From NCBI GenBank assembly GCA_020638835.1, contig JACKHV010000001.1, positions 620,001 to 684,000 on the forward strand: DNA of 64,000 nucleotides, read 5' to 3'. The position numbers and the translations under genes are program-made. Source of the DNA: Planctomycetota bacterium (GTDB lineage Bacteria > Planctomycetota > UBA1135 > GCA-002686595). Shown here piece after piece: positions 17,019 through 25,191 of the stretch. The first letter of the stretch is position 1. Every line of letters begins with the position of its first letter. The notes under the pieces are model-generated. The model did not search any database. It saw only the letters and a list, made by a program, of their open reading frames with translations, and was not told the origin of the DNA.

Positions 17019-18224
17019 ATGAGCAACGAAATCGTCATCGTCGGAGGAGCCCGCACGCCCATGTGCGAGTACTCCGGTACCCCCGGCTACGGCAAGCTGG
17101 CTGACGTCACCGCCATCGACTTGGCCGCGCACGCCGGCAAGGCCGCCATCGCCCGCGCGAAGGTCGACCCCGAGTCGATCGAGCACGTCGTGATCGGCAA
17201 CGCTCTGCAGACCTCGATGGACGCGATCTACGGCGCGCGCCACGTCGGACTGAAGGCGGGCACGCCGCAATCGGCCGGCGCGCTGACCGTGAACCGCCTG
17301 TGCGGCTCCGGCATCCAGTCGATCGTCAACGCCGCGCAGATGATCCAGCTCGGCGAAGCGACCACGGTGCTCGCCGGCGGCATGGAGAACATGTCGCAGG
17401 CGCCCTACGCGCTCTACGGCGGCCGCACCGGCTTCAAGTTCGGCGTGCAGCCGCAGCTGCAGGACACGCTGTTCGGCTCGCTGCGCGATCCGCTCGCCGA
17501 CCTCTACATGGCGCAGACCGCCGAGAAGGTCGCGAAGACCCGCGGCATCTCGCGCGAGGAACAGGACGCCTACGCGCTACGCTCGCACCAACTCGGCGCC
17601 GCCGCCGTCGCGGAAGGCCGCTTCGGCGAGGAGATCGAACCCTATGTCATCTCCGGCCGCCGCGGCGACGTGGTGGTGGACACCGACGACCACATCCGCC
17701 CCGAGACGACACTCGAGGGCCTCGCGAAGCTGCGCCCTGCCTTCGGCAAGGACGGCACGGTGACCGCCGGAAACGCGTCCGGCATCGTCGACGGCGCGGC
17801 CGCGCTCGTCGTGACGACGGCCGACCGCGCGAAGGCGGACTCGCTCGACGTGATGGCCCGCATCAAGAGCTGGGCGTACGTGGGCGTCGATCCGACCGAG
17901 ATGGGCATCGGCCCGGTCCCCGCGATTCGAGGCTGCCTCGAGCGCGCCGGCCTTCAAGTCGGCGACGTCGACTACTTCGAGATCAATGAAGCCTTCTCCG
18001 CGCAGTACCTCGGCTGTGAGAAGGACCTCGGCCTCGACCGTGACAAGTGCAACGTGAACGGCGGAGCGATCTCGCTCGGCCACCCGCTCGGCGCGACCGG
18101 CACGCGCTTGATCCTGACCCTGATGTACCAACTGCGTCGCAGCGGCAAGCGCTACGGCGTCGGCTCCGCGTGCATCGGTGGCGGTCAAGGCATCGCGATG
18201 CTGATCGAGAACCCGCAAGCTTAG
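17019..18224 (+). CDS. Acetyl-CoA C-acyltransferase (thiolase) 2
   Basis: A 401-residue thiolase. Active Cys95 is in NRLCGSG, the His motif is GHPLGATGTR, and the C-terminal CIGGGQG carries the second Cys. It is clearly diverged from thiolase 1, so this is not a recent duplication; two substrate ranges are likely. The start follows GAGG at suitable spacing. The TAG stop is the first three bases of repeat element B, mirroring thiolase 1 and element A. Confidence 0.95.
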   Translation: MSNEIVIVGGARTPMCEYSGTPGYGKLADVTAIDLAAHAGKAAIARAKVDPESIEHVVIGNALQTSMDAIYGARHVGLKAGTPQSAGALTVNRLCGSGIQSIVNAAQMIQLGEATTVLAGGMENMSQAPYALYGGRTGFKFGVQPQLQDTLFGSLRDPLADLYMAQTAEKVAKTRGISREEQDAYALRSHQLGAAAVAEGRFGEEIEPYVISGRRGDVVVDTDDHIRPETTLEGLAKLRPAFGKDGTVTAGNASGIVDGAAALVVTTADRAKADSLDVMARIKSWAYVGVDPTEMGIGPVPAIRGCLERAGLQVGDVDYFEINEAFSAQYLGCEKDLGLDRDKCNVNGGAISLGHPLGATGTRLILTLMYQLRRSGKRYGVGSACIGGGQGIAMLIENPQA

Positions 18225-18387
18225 CAGACCATTGAAGCAGTCATCCGGCGCCATGACCACATCCTCCACTTCGGCTAGGCACCTGAAATCCTCGCCGAAT
18301 CTGCAGATTCGCCTGCGTTTCCAGGCACCTACCCGAAGCGGATGCTGTGGCCCTTGCATCCGAAGCACTCCTTCAACGGTCTGCTAG
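18221..18387. repeat. 165-bp MITE-like element B behind thiolase 2
   Basis: The left end TAGCAGACCATTGAAGCAG (18222-18240) and the reverse-complemented right end TAGCAGACCGTTGAAGGAG (18368-18386) differ at 2 of 19 positions. The outer tetranucleotides are TTAG and CTAG, both fitting a YTAR target. The interior aligns with element A (GGCGCCATGAC, GGCACCTGAA, GATTC, CCAGGCACC). The left TAG is the thiolase stop; the right end lies 11 bp before the aconitase-family ATG, so the element probably carries or disrupts its leader. Confidence 0.75.
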
Positions 18388-18397
18388 AGGTCACGCC

Positions 18398-20395
18398 ATG
18401 AATCCCCTGATCAAGACCGGGCCCGACGGGGTCCGCAGCGTCGCGTTGACCCACGGGAAGCGCGTGCTGTTCCTCACCAAGGACCTCGAGCTGATCAAGC
18501 AGCAGCTCGCGGGCAAGCTCGACCTCCGCATGGAGGACGTCGACCCGAAGGACCTGCTCGACGACATCAACACCGACGTCATGACGCCGGCGTGGGTGTG
18601 CTTCCGTCACAAGCCGGAAGACATCGCGCTGGACGCCTACGCCGGTCTGATGGACGAGAACGGCCAGCGCGTGTTCGGCACGCGTGCGCTGATGGACGGC
18701 AACTTCGAGGTGATCGTCTCCGGCCAGCGCAAGGGCACCGGCTCGAGCCGCGAGACGGCCCCGCAGTGCGAGAAGTGGTCGGGCATCAACCTGGTCATCG
18801 CCAGCTCGTTCGCGCCGATCCACGAGCGCAACAACCTGAACCTCGGGCAGCTGATGGGCGACCACGCCCAGCTCGCGCGCCTGCAGGCCGGAGAGTCGAT
18901 CCCGCTCGAGGAGTTCAGCGGCCGCTTCGACCCCGTCGCGAAGGCGACTCTCGAAGCGGGCGGCCTGTTCCCCTTCGCGAAGGCGGTCGCTCGCGGTGAT
19001 GAAGCCGTCGACGCGCCGAACACGCCGAAGCGCGCGATGACGATGGCCGAGAAGATCATCGCCTCGCACCTCGTCGACGCTCCGAAGGGCGCGTGCGTGA
19101 AGCCGGGCGACTCCTGCCTCGTCAAGGTGGACGGCGGCTACAGCCACGAGTTCACCACGGCGCAGGTGCACTACTTCCTGCAGCAGGAGTACGGCGAGGG
19201 TTACAGCCTCCCGAACCCCGCGAAGTTCGGCGTCTTCGAGGATCACCTGCTCTATGCGGACGGCGTGAAGAAGATGATGCCGTTCGTCGACAAGATCCAG
19301 ACGCTGCGCGACCTGCAGAACGAGTTCCAACGCCACACCGGCGTGCGCGACTACTCGGCGAAGGACGGCATCTCGCCCGGCATCTGCCACCAGGTCGCGC
19401 GCGAGGAATTCATCGATCCCGGCGACTTCATCCAGGCGACCGACTCGCACACCTGCATGGGCGGCGGGTCGAATGCGCTCACCTGGGGCGTCGGCGCGAC
19501 CGAGTACGCCGGCCTGATCCACGCGGGTTTCACCAACGTGCGCGTGCCCGAGTCGATCCGCTTCGAGCTCCACGGCGCATTGCCCGAAGGCGTCACCGCG
19601 AAGGACCTGATCCTGCACATCCTCGCCACCTTCTCGGTGCGTGAGGACACGCTCGATCGCGTGATGGAGTTCGGCGGTCCCGGCCTCAAGAACATCTCCG
19701 TCGACGAACGCGCGACGCTGACCAACATGGCGACCGAGTGCTCGGCGAAGTCGGGCATTTGCGAAGGCGACGACCAGCTCGCCGAGTGGATCGCCGCACG
19801 CCGCGAAGGCGTGACCCCGGCGCAGGTCGCCGCGCGCTTCGTCTCCGCCGATCCGGGCGCCGAGTACACCGGAGGCGTCCACCGCATCGACCTGGACACG
19901 ATCCAGCCGATGGCGGCGACCCCCGGCGACCCGACCTACGGCAAGAACATCGCCGACCTCGGCGACGTCGCGATCGACATCGCGTACGGCGGTTCGTGCA
20001 CGGCGGGCAAGGAAGAGGACCTGGACATGTACGCCCGGGTGCTCTCCGAGGCGCTCGAGAGCGGCCGCAAGATCGCCGACGGCGTGCAGATGTACATCCA
20101 GTACGGCAGCAAGACCGTCGCGGAGTACGCCCGCAAGAAGGGCTACCTCGACGTCTTCGAGCGCGCCGGCGTGCGCGTGATCGATCCCGGCTGCGGTGCG
20201 TGCATCGGCTGCGGTCCGGGCGTCTCCGAGTCCGCCGATCAAGTGACGGTGAGCGCGATCAACCGCAACTTCCAGGGCCGCAGCGGCCCCGGGAAGCTCT
20301 ACCTCGCTTCCCCCCTGTCCGTCGCGGCGAGCGCCGTCGAAGGACGCATCACCAGCTACCGAGCCGGAATGTTCCGCGTGCCGACGCACGCCTGA
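18398..20395 (+). CDS. Aconitase-family hydratase, single chain with N-terminal swivel domain
   Basis: A 665-residue [4Fe-4S] hydro-lyase. The small-subunit-like swivel domain (about 60-190, with GSSRETAP) comes first, and the catalytic core follows. Cluster ligands are most likely Cys353 in DSHTC and Cys602/Cys605 in GACIGC. This order resembles AcnB, but the AcnB HEAT domain is absent and the chain is ~200 residues shorter. Substrate could be citrate/isocitrate, isopropylmalate or homoaconitate. The ATG at 18398 is chosen because in-frame extension upstream would translate the MITE end. The next gene, 29 bp on, is a matching dehydrogenase. Confidence 0.88.
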   Translation: MNPLIKTGPDGVRSVALTHGKRVLFLTKDLELIKQQLAGKLDLRMEDVDPKDLLDDINTDVMTPAWVCFRHKPEDIALDAYAGLMDENGQRVFGTRALMDGNFEVIVSGQRKGTGSSRETAPQCEKWSGINLVIASSFAPIHERNNLNLGQLMGDHAQLARLQAGESIPLEEFSGRFDPVAKATLEAGGLFPFAKAVARGDEAVDAPNTPKRAMTMAEKIIASHLVDAPKGACVKPGDSCLVKVDGGYSHEFTTAQVHYFLQQEYGEGYSLPNPAKFGVFEDHLLYADGVKKMMPFVDKIQTLRDLQNEFQRHTGVRDYSAKDGISPGICHQVAREEFIDPGDFIQATDSHTCMGGGSNALTWGVGATEYAGLIHAGFTNVRVPESIRFELHGALPEGVTAKDLILHILATFSVREDTLDRVMEFGGPGLKNISVDERATLTNMATECSAKSGICEGDDQLAEWIAARREGVTPAQVAARFVSADPGAEYTGGVHRIDLDTIQPMAATPGDPTYGKNIADLGDVAIDIAYGGSCTAGKEEDLDMYARVLSEALESGRKIADGVQMYIQYGSKTVAEYARKKGYLDVFERAGVRVIDPGCGACIGCGPGVSESADQVTVSAINRNFQGRSGPGKLYLASPLSVAASAVEGRITSYRAGMFRVPTHA

Positions 20396-20424
20396 TCCGG
20401 TCCCAGAAGAAGAACGAGAACGAC

Positions 20425-21495
20425 ATGGCTGAGTACGACATTGCAGTGATCGGCGGCGACGGCATCGGGCCGGAAGTGACCGCGCAGGCGATGAAAGTCG
20501 TCGACGCGGCGGCCGAGGTCTACGGCTTCAAGCTGAACAAGACCGAGTATCCCTTCGGCAGCGAGCACTACCTGAAGACCAACGAGATCTTCCCCGACTC
20601 GGCCTTCGAGGAAGTGAAGGACAAGCGTGCGATCTACCTCGGCGCGATCGGCGACCCGCGGCTCCCCGTCGGTCTGATCGAGTACGGGATCATCGCGCGC
20701 ATGCGCTTCGACCTCGACCTCTACATCAACCTGCGCCCGATCCAACTGTACGACGAGCGCCTCTGCCCCCTGAAGGACAAGGGGCCCGAGGACGTCGACA
20801 TGATCATCGTGCGCGAGAACACCGAGGGCGCCTACGCCGGCATGCACGGATTCGCGCACAAGGGGCAGGATCTCGAGGTGGCGACGCAGACCATGGTCTA
20901 CACGCGCCACGGCGTCGAGCGCGCCATCCGCTACGCCTTCGACCTCGCGCGCGAGCGCAACAAGCGCAAGACCGTGACCCTGATCGACAAGGCGAACGCC
21001 GTCCGCGCCCAGGACCTCTGGACGCGCGTCTTCGCGATCGTCGCGAAGGACTACCCGGACATCAAGACGGAGCACGCGTACATCGACGCTGCGTGCATGT
21101 GGATGATCAAGAACCCGGAGTGGTTCGACGTCGCCGTCACGACCAACCTGTTCGGTGACATCATCACCGACCTCGGCGCGATGGTGCAGGGCGGCATGGG
21201 CATCGCGGCCTCCGGCAACATCCACCCCGGCAAGGTCTCGCTGTTCGAGCCCATCCACGGCTCGGCGCCGAAGCACGCGGGCAGGAACGTGGCCTCGCCC
21301 GTCGCCGCGATCCTCGCCGGCTCCATGATGCTGAACTACCTCGGCGAAAAGACTGCCGGCAACGCGATCGAGCAGGTCGTGCGCGGCCTCTTCAAGACGC
21401 AGCGCCTCAAGGGCGTCGGCACCGGCGTGCACGGAACGTCGGAGGTCGGCGAGATGGTGACGAGCGAGCTGCGCGCCGCCGCCACCAGCGCCTGA
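20425..21495 (+). CDS. Isopropylmalate/isocitrate-type beta-decarboxylating dehydrogenase
   Basis: A 356-residue metal-dependent NAD(P) dehydrogenase that oxidises and decarboxylates a 2-hydroxy-3-carboxy acid. GGDGIGPEV is at the N-terminus. RENTEGAYAG, the catalytic Lys/Tyr region (DKANAVR), NLFGDIITDLGA and the nucleotide motif EPIHGSAPKHAG are intact. Length fits LeuB or a short isocitrate, homoisocitrate or tartrate dehydrogenase; specificity cannot be read with confidence. Pairing with the aconitase-family gene argues that the two act in sequence. A strong terminator follows at 21515-21552. Confidence 0.9.
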   Translation: MAEYDIAVIGGDGIGPEVTAQAMKVVDAAAEVYGFKLNKTEYPFGSEHYLKTNEIFPDSAFEEVKDKRAIYLGAIGDPRLPVGLIEYGIIARMRFDLDLYINLRPIQLYDERLCPLKDKGPEDVDMIIVRENTEGAYAGMHGFAHKGQDLEVATQTMVYTRHGVERAIRYAFDLARERNKRKTVTLIDKANAVRAQDLWTRVFAIVAKDYPDIKTEHAYIDAACMWMIKNPEWFDVAVTTNLFGDIITDLGAMVQGGMGIAASGNIHPGKVSLFEPIHGSAPKHAGRNVASPVAAILAGSMMLNYLGEKTAGNAIEQVVRGLFKTQRLKGVGTGVHGTSEVGEMVTSELRAAATSA

Positions 21496-21514
21496 GGACA
21501 CACGTCTCGCAAGA

Positions 21515-21552
21515 AGAGACCCCCGCGCGGTACTCGCCGCGCGGGGGTCTCT
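21515..21552. terminator. Bidirectional stem-loop terminator
   Basis: A perfect 16-bp stem (AGAGACCCCCGCGCGG, 21515-21530, paired with 21537-21552) with a 6-nt loop. It lies between the convergent dehydrogenase and triple-CPISG genes. No long T-run, as is common at high GC. Confidence 0.8.
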
Positions 21553-21564
21553 GCATTCGGTCCT

Positions 21565-21599
21565 GAAGTACCGTGCGGTAGACGATTGTTCCCTACTTC
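21565..21599. repeat. Degenerate copy of the TACCGTGCCG palindrome family
   Basis: GAAGTACCGTGCGGTAGACG and the next 8 bases match the left arm of the palindrome at 26617-26734 with few changes. Only a short GAAGTA/TACTTC inverted repeat remains. Read on the minus strand, it begins on the TAG stop codon of the triple-CPISG gene (21595-21593). Confidence 0.55.
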
Positions 21600-22363
21600 G
21601 GGGCGCCGGCTTCCTTCGCTTCCTTGCCGCGGCGGCGATCGATGCGCGCGTCGCGAACCTGCTTGGCGTACTTCGCCGGGTCCTTGTCGAAGGACTTGAC
21701 GCAGCCCTTGCAGCAGAGGCGAACGAGCGTCGGACCGTACAGGCGATCAATCGGTTGCCCCATCGATCCGAGCTCTTCGCCGCTGATCGGACAGGTCGTC
21801 AACGGGTAGGTCTTCGTCTGTTCGGCGATCCAAGCCTTGTCGACGGCCTGGGTCACGCGGTCCGGGTTCTTGAGGAACCCGCTCTTGCAGTCCTCACAGC
21901 ACAGGCGGTAGTAGCGCATGCCGTAGACCATGTCGTACGGCTCCATCTTTCCGCCCTCGGCGACCTCGTTGCCGCTGATGGGGCAGCTAGTCAAGGGCCA
22001 CAGCGGCTTCTGCTGCGCGACCACCGCGCGCTCGATCTTGGCTCGGGCGCTCGAGGGGTCGGCGGCGATCTTCGCCGCGCACTTCTTGCAGCAGGTGCGG
22101 TACAGGTTCCCGTCGACTACCGTGTTCACTGCGTCGTCTCCGAGTTCTTCGCCGCTGATCGGGCAAGTCGTGAGCGGGTAGAAGGGGAGCTGCGCGGCGA
22201 TCACGGCGTCGTCGGCGGCCTTCTTGGCCTCCTCGGTCTGCACGGCGGGCTTCTGCTCGTCCGCGCCCTTCTCCTGTGAGGCGTGAACGGCGCCGGCGAG
22301 CGCGAGCGTAGACAGTGCGGAGATCAGGAGCGCGGCGCTCCAGCGTGTGATGAGAGTCTTCAT
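21593..22363 (-). CDS. Exported triple CPISG-type metal-binding-like protein
   Basis: A 256-residue protein with a signal peptide (about 1-28). Three tandem ~60-residue units each read Y/WPLTxCPISGxE...YRxCCxxCxxxFxxDP. The Cys pattern per unit is CPISG followed by CCxxC, resembling the YHS or heavy-metal-binding family, probably for copper, iron or zinc. Units differ mostly outside the Cys motifs, so duplication is old. The C-terminal tail is basic (about 240-256). It is the last gene of the operon after a redoxin and a DsbD-N-like protein. Metal identity and function are not known. Confidence 0.8.
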   Translation of the reverse strand: MKTLITRWSAALLISALSTLALAGAVHASQEKGADEQKPAVQTEEAKKAADDAVIAAQLPFYPLTTCPISGEELGDDAVNTVVDGNLYRTCCKKCAAKIAADPSSARAKIERAVVAQQKPLWPLTSCPISGNEVAEGGKMEPYDMVYGMRYYRLCCEDCKSGFLKNPDRVTQAVDKAWIAEQTKTYPLTTCPISGEELGSMGQPIDRLYGPTLVRLCCKGCVKSFDKDPAKYAKQVRDARIDRRRGKEAKEAGAPK

Positions 22364-22381
22364 GTTCGAGTTCCTGTGGGG

Positions 22382-23074
22382 TCAGTTCGCGTACTTGACG
22401 CTGCAGCCGTAAGGCTTGGAAGTCTGGACGCTGGCGGGGCGGCCCGCGACCAGGTCGTCGAGCACCTGCTCGACGTAGGGTTTCAGCTCGCCACCGTCGG
22501 ACACCTTGCCGAAGCCTGCGTTGTCCAGGCCGCCGGCGTAGACCAGGGTGCCCCCCGTGTCGATGACGAACATGTGCGGCGTGGTCTTCGCCTGATACTT
22601 GCGCCCGGTCTCACCGGTCTCGTCGAGCAGCACGGGGTAGTGGAAGCCGTATTCCTGCTTCGACGCGGCGTTCAATTCGAGACCGGTTCCTTGTTTTCCT
22701 GGTGCGCCCGAGTTGATCGCGTACCAGACCACGCCTTCCGCGGTCCAGCGATCGCCCATCGAGCGCAGCGGTCCGTCCTCGCCGTGGGCGTAGACGACGA
22801 ACGGGCACTTCGGGTTGTACCACTCGAGCACGACGATCTTGCCCTTGTGGTCGGACAGCTTGTGGCGGTTGCCCTCGAGGTCGCGCAGCGCGAAGTTCGG
22901 GGCCGGAGCGCCGACCTCGGCGAGCGTGGGCGGCGTGGCGTCGTCGATCTCGAAGGCTCTCGTCGTGTCGTCGAGCTGCACGCCTTCGATGTTCTCGCTG
23001 TTGCCGCCGGAGTTGCAGGCGATCAGCCCGAGCAGTCCGGCGAGCGCGGCGGTGGGGATGCGGTTCAGCTTCAT
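22382..23074 (-). CDS. Lipoprotein AhpC/TSA-type thioredoxin-fold protein
   Basis: A 230-residue redoxin. The lipobox LIAC places the acylated Cys at residue 20, so it is membrane-anchored outside the cytoplasm. The thioredoxin fold starts at VGAPAPNFALRDLEG. The active-site region reads EWYNPKCPFV, with a single Cys as in many planctomycete redoxins rather than CxxC, and TTPHMFVID carries the cis-Pro. It ends with another Cys (YGCSVKYAN). The ATG at 23074 overlaps the stop of the DsbD-N-like gene, indicating coupled translation. It may reduce or sense a peroxide or thiol substrate. Confidence 0.85.
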   Translation of the reverse strand: MKLNRIPTAALAGLLGLIACNSGGNSENIEGVQLDDTTRAFEIDDATPPTLAEVGAPAPNFALRDLEGNRHKLSDHKGKIVVLEWYNPKCPFVVYAHGEDGPLRSMGDRWTAEGVVWYAINSGAPGKQGTGLELNAASKQEYGFHYPVLLDETGETGRKYQAKTTPHMFVIDTGGTLVYAGGLDNAGFGKVSDGGELKPYVEQVLDDLVAGRPASVQTSKPYGCSVKYAN

Positions 23075-23943
23075 CGTGTCTCCTTCTCGTGGGCGCGCGG
23101 CCGGGTGAGGTCCAGGTCGTAGAACGCGGTGCCGTCCTTCCGTTCGACGGCGAGGAGCCCGCGGACGCGCGGTACCGGGTGGTCCAAGGTCGGGCGCAGA
23201 CTGTACCACCGGCGCAGGAAGCAACGCTCGTCGAGCGTCTCCACGCTCTCGCGAACGAACTCGACGCCCTCCTCCAGTTCAGGGTAGAAGCGGTAGAGAC
23301 CCGTCGCGGGCGCGACCTGAACCAGGACCGGCTCGTCCGGTGATCCTTCCCAGCGCGCTTCGGCCCCCGCGAGGTTCATGAAGGGCTTCGGGAGGCGGAG
23401 CAGCGAGGCGCCGAAAGCCTCGAGGACCTCGCGGCCCGGATGCTCCTGCGTAGAACGCGGGATGGTCAGCGCGGCCTTGCCGTCGCCGCGCTCACACTCC
23501 TCCCTGCAGACGAGCCACTTCGAGCGCGCCTCGAAACGGAAAACCGTCGCATCGCCGAGCTCGTCCGGCGCCGTGACGGTCCAGAAGAGCACGACCTCGT
23601 CCTCGTAGCCGAAGTTGACGAGGTCGCCGGGTTGCGGGAGTCGCATCGGGCCGGGGAACAGTAGCGGACCGACCTCGAAACCGTCCGGCGCCTCGAGCGT
23701 CGCTTCGGTCGCCAGCCCCGAATCGCCGGGGTTCTTCCAGTAGATGTGCCAGTGCGGCGAGAGCTTGTAGCGCAGCCCGACGAGGAAGCTGTCGCCCGGC
23801 GCGATCGCGTCGCGTCCGCCGAGCAGCTGCAGGCGAACGCGCGGCGGTTCGGGGCGCGCTTCGGGTCGTTGCTGCGGTGCGGCGGCGGACGGGAACAGGG
23901 ACAACAGCAGGCTTCCGGCGACGGCGGTGAGGATCGTTCGCAT
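23071..23943 (-). CDS. Exported DsbD N-terminal-domain-like protein
   Basis: A 290-residue protein with a signal peptide ending near SAAAPQQ. The mature part matches the DsbD/ScsB N-terminal immunoglobulin-like domain: GLRYKLSPHWHIYWKNPGDSG, FPGPMRLPQPGDLVNFGYEDEV, and KWLVCREECERG with the redox Cys pair CREEC. The DsbD transmembrane and thioredoxin domains are absent, so it cannot itself carry electrons across the membrane. First gene of the three-gene redox operon and overlapping the redoxin gene by 4 nt. Confidence 0.82.
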   Translation of the reverse strand: MRTILTAVAGSLLLSLFPSAAAPQQRPEARPEPPRVRLQLLGGRDAIAPGDSFLVGLRYKLSPHWHIYWKNPGDSGLATEATLEAPDGFEVGPLLFPGPMRLPQPGDLVNFGYEDEVVLFWTVTAPDELGDATVFRFEARSKWLVCREECERGDGKAALTIPRSTQEHPGREVLEAFGASLLRLPKPFMNLAGAEARWEGSPDEPVLVQVAPATGLYRFYPELEEGVEFVRESVETLDERCFLRRWYSLRPTLDHPVPRVRGLLAVERKDGTAFYDLDLTRPRAHEKETR

Positions 23944-23980
23944 GCGCTCAGCCTACGGCTCGGACGCCGGCTTGTGAGGG

Positions 23981-25090
23981 CTAGGGCGCTTGTTGCTCCG
24001 CCAAGCAGTCCAGTCGTTCCGCCACGCCTCCCCGATTCTGGGAGTGCATCGCTTCCCGCAGCGCGCGACGCGCTTCCGATGCCCGCAGCGCGACAGGATC
24101 GGCGGCGAGGCGGCGGAGGCGCCCGACGAGCTCGCCGTCCGCGTACAGCCCCGCGGCGTGCCACGCTTCGGGCAGCACCTCCGGGTAGGCGAGGCGCGCG
24201 GGCAGGAGCGGCGCGCAGCCGGCCGCGAGCGCCTCCGCGACGGCGATGCCGTAGAACTCGTGGCTCGCCGTCGAAGCGACCACGTCGCAGGAGCCGACGA
24301 GCGCCAGGTATTCGTCGCGCGACTCCGCGAAGCCGTCGTGCGCGATCACCGGTCCGAGCGCGGCGAGCTCCGCCTCCAGGCCGTCCGGCGAGCGCGCGCC
24401 GCGCTCGCCGAGCAGCACCAGCTCGAGCCCCGCGCCCGCAAGCACCGCCTCGCGCACGGCGCGTAAGAAGTGCACTGGTTGCTTGTCGTGCTCGAAGCGG
24501 TGGGGGAACAGGACGCGCAGCGGACCGTCGCCGCCGCGTCCGAGCGGGATCGACTCCCACTCGACGCCGGGCGGGATCACGCGCGCGCGGTCCAGCGCCG
24601 CGGCGAAGTCGGCGCGCGGGCTCGGTCGCGGCAGTGCGGCGAGGAACTCCTCGCCGGCGGCGCGGAACTCGTCCGCGTGGAATCGAGAGTTGAAGACGAG
24701 CGCGTCGGCGCGCAAGCACGTAACGAGGTTCGTCCAGCCGAGGTGCCCGTCGCGTTCGACGCCGTCCGCTTCGGGGTAGGTGAGCTGGTTCTCGTGGAAG
24801 TACGCGACCGTCGGAACGTCCGCCCAGCTCGGCGGCAACATGCCGAGCAAGGCGGGCAGGTCGACGTAGTCCGTCACGAACAGCACGTCGGGCCGCGCGC
24901 GTTCGGCTCGCGCGAGGCGGCGCGCGAACTCCCACGGCGCTGACCGCATGCGCCAGCGCCAGTGTCGCGGCGCGAGGCCCAGCACCTCGACGTCGTGCGC
25001 GGAGCGGGCCGCCCAACCCTCGAGGAAGGCGGCGTGCGATCCGCCCATCCACGGCTCGAGGCACAAGATGTCGAGGGTGCGCGCGCTCAC
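23981..25090 (-). CDS. tRNA-queuosine alpha-mannosyltransferase-like glycosyltransferase (DUF3524 family)
   Basis: A 369-residue GT-B enzyme. The N-terminal DUF3524 block LDILCLEPWMGGSH begins at residue 6. VAYFHENQLTYP follows (about 110-121), then the GT1 nucleotide-sugar domain (VLFPHRFEHDKQP, ASTASHEFYGIAVAEALAAG). In animals this family mannosylates queuosine in tRNA-Asp; the bacterial substrate is inferred. The GTG at 25090 is preferred over the ATG at 25177 because the family starts here and a TACTCT hexamer lies 7 nt upstream. Confidence 0.8.
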   Translation of the reverse strand: MSARTLDILCLEPWMGGSHAAFLEGWAARSAHDVEVLGLAPRHWRWRMRSAPWEFARRLARAERARPDVLFVTDYVDLPALLGMLPPSWADVPTVAYFHENQLTYPEADGVERDGHLGWTNLVTCLRADALVFNSRFHADEFRAAGEEFLAALPRPSPRADFAAALDRARVIPPGVEWESIPLGRGGDGPLRVLFPHRFEHDKQPVHFLRAVREAVLAGAGLELVLLGERGARSPDGLEAELAALGPVIAHDGFAESRDEYLALVGSCDVVASTASHEFYGIAVAEALAAGCAPLLPARLAYPEVLPEAWHAAGLYADGELVGRLRRLAADPVALRASEARRALREAMHSQNRGGVAERLDCLAEQQAP

Positions 25091-25097
25091 GCGGCAG

Positions 25098-25103
25098 AGA
25101 GTA
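25098..25103 (-). promoter_or_regulatory. -10-like hexamer for the mannosyltransferase-like gene, probably leaderless
   Basis: TACTCT on the minus strand (25103-25098), then 7 nt, then GTG at 25090. Supports both the GTG start and a leaderless transcript. Confidence 0.35.
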
Positions 25104-25191
25104 GCCGGAAGCCGTGGAACGGGCGAGGCTCGGCGGCTCACGGCGCGCCGCCCGAGGATAGACTGGCGGGCTACCACGAAGAGGAACCCAC

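Noticed and set aside
18347..18397. In-frame N-terminal extension of the aconitase-family protein
   Set aside because: Its codons lie mostly in the right end of MITE-like element B.
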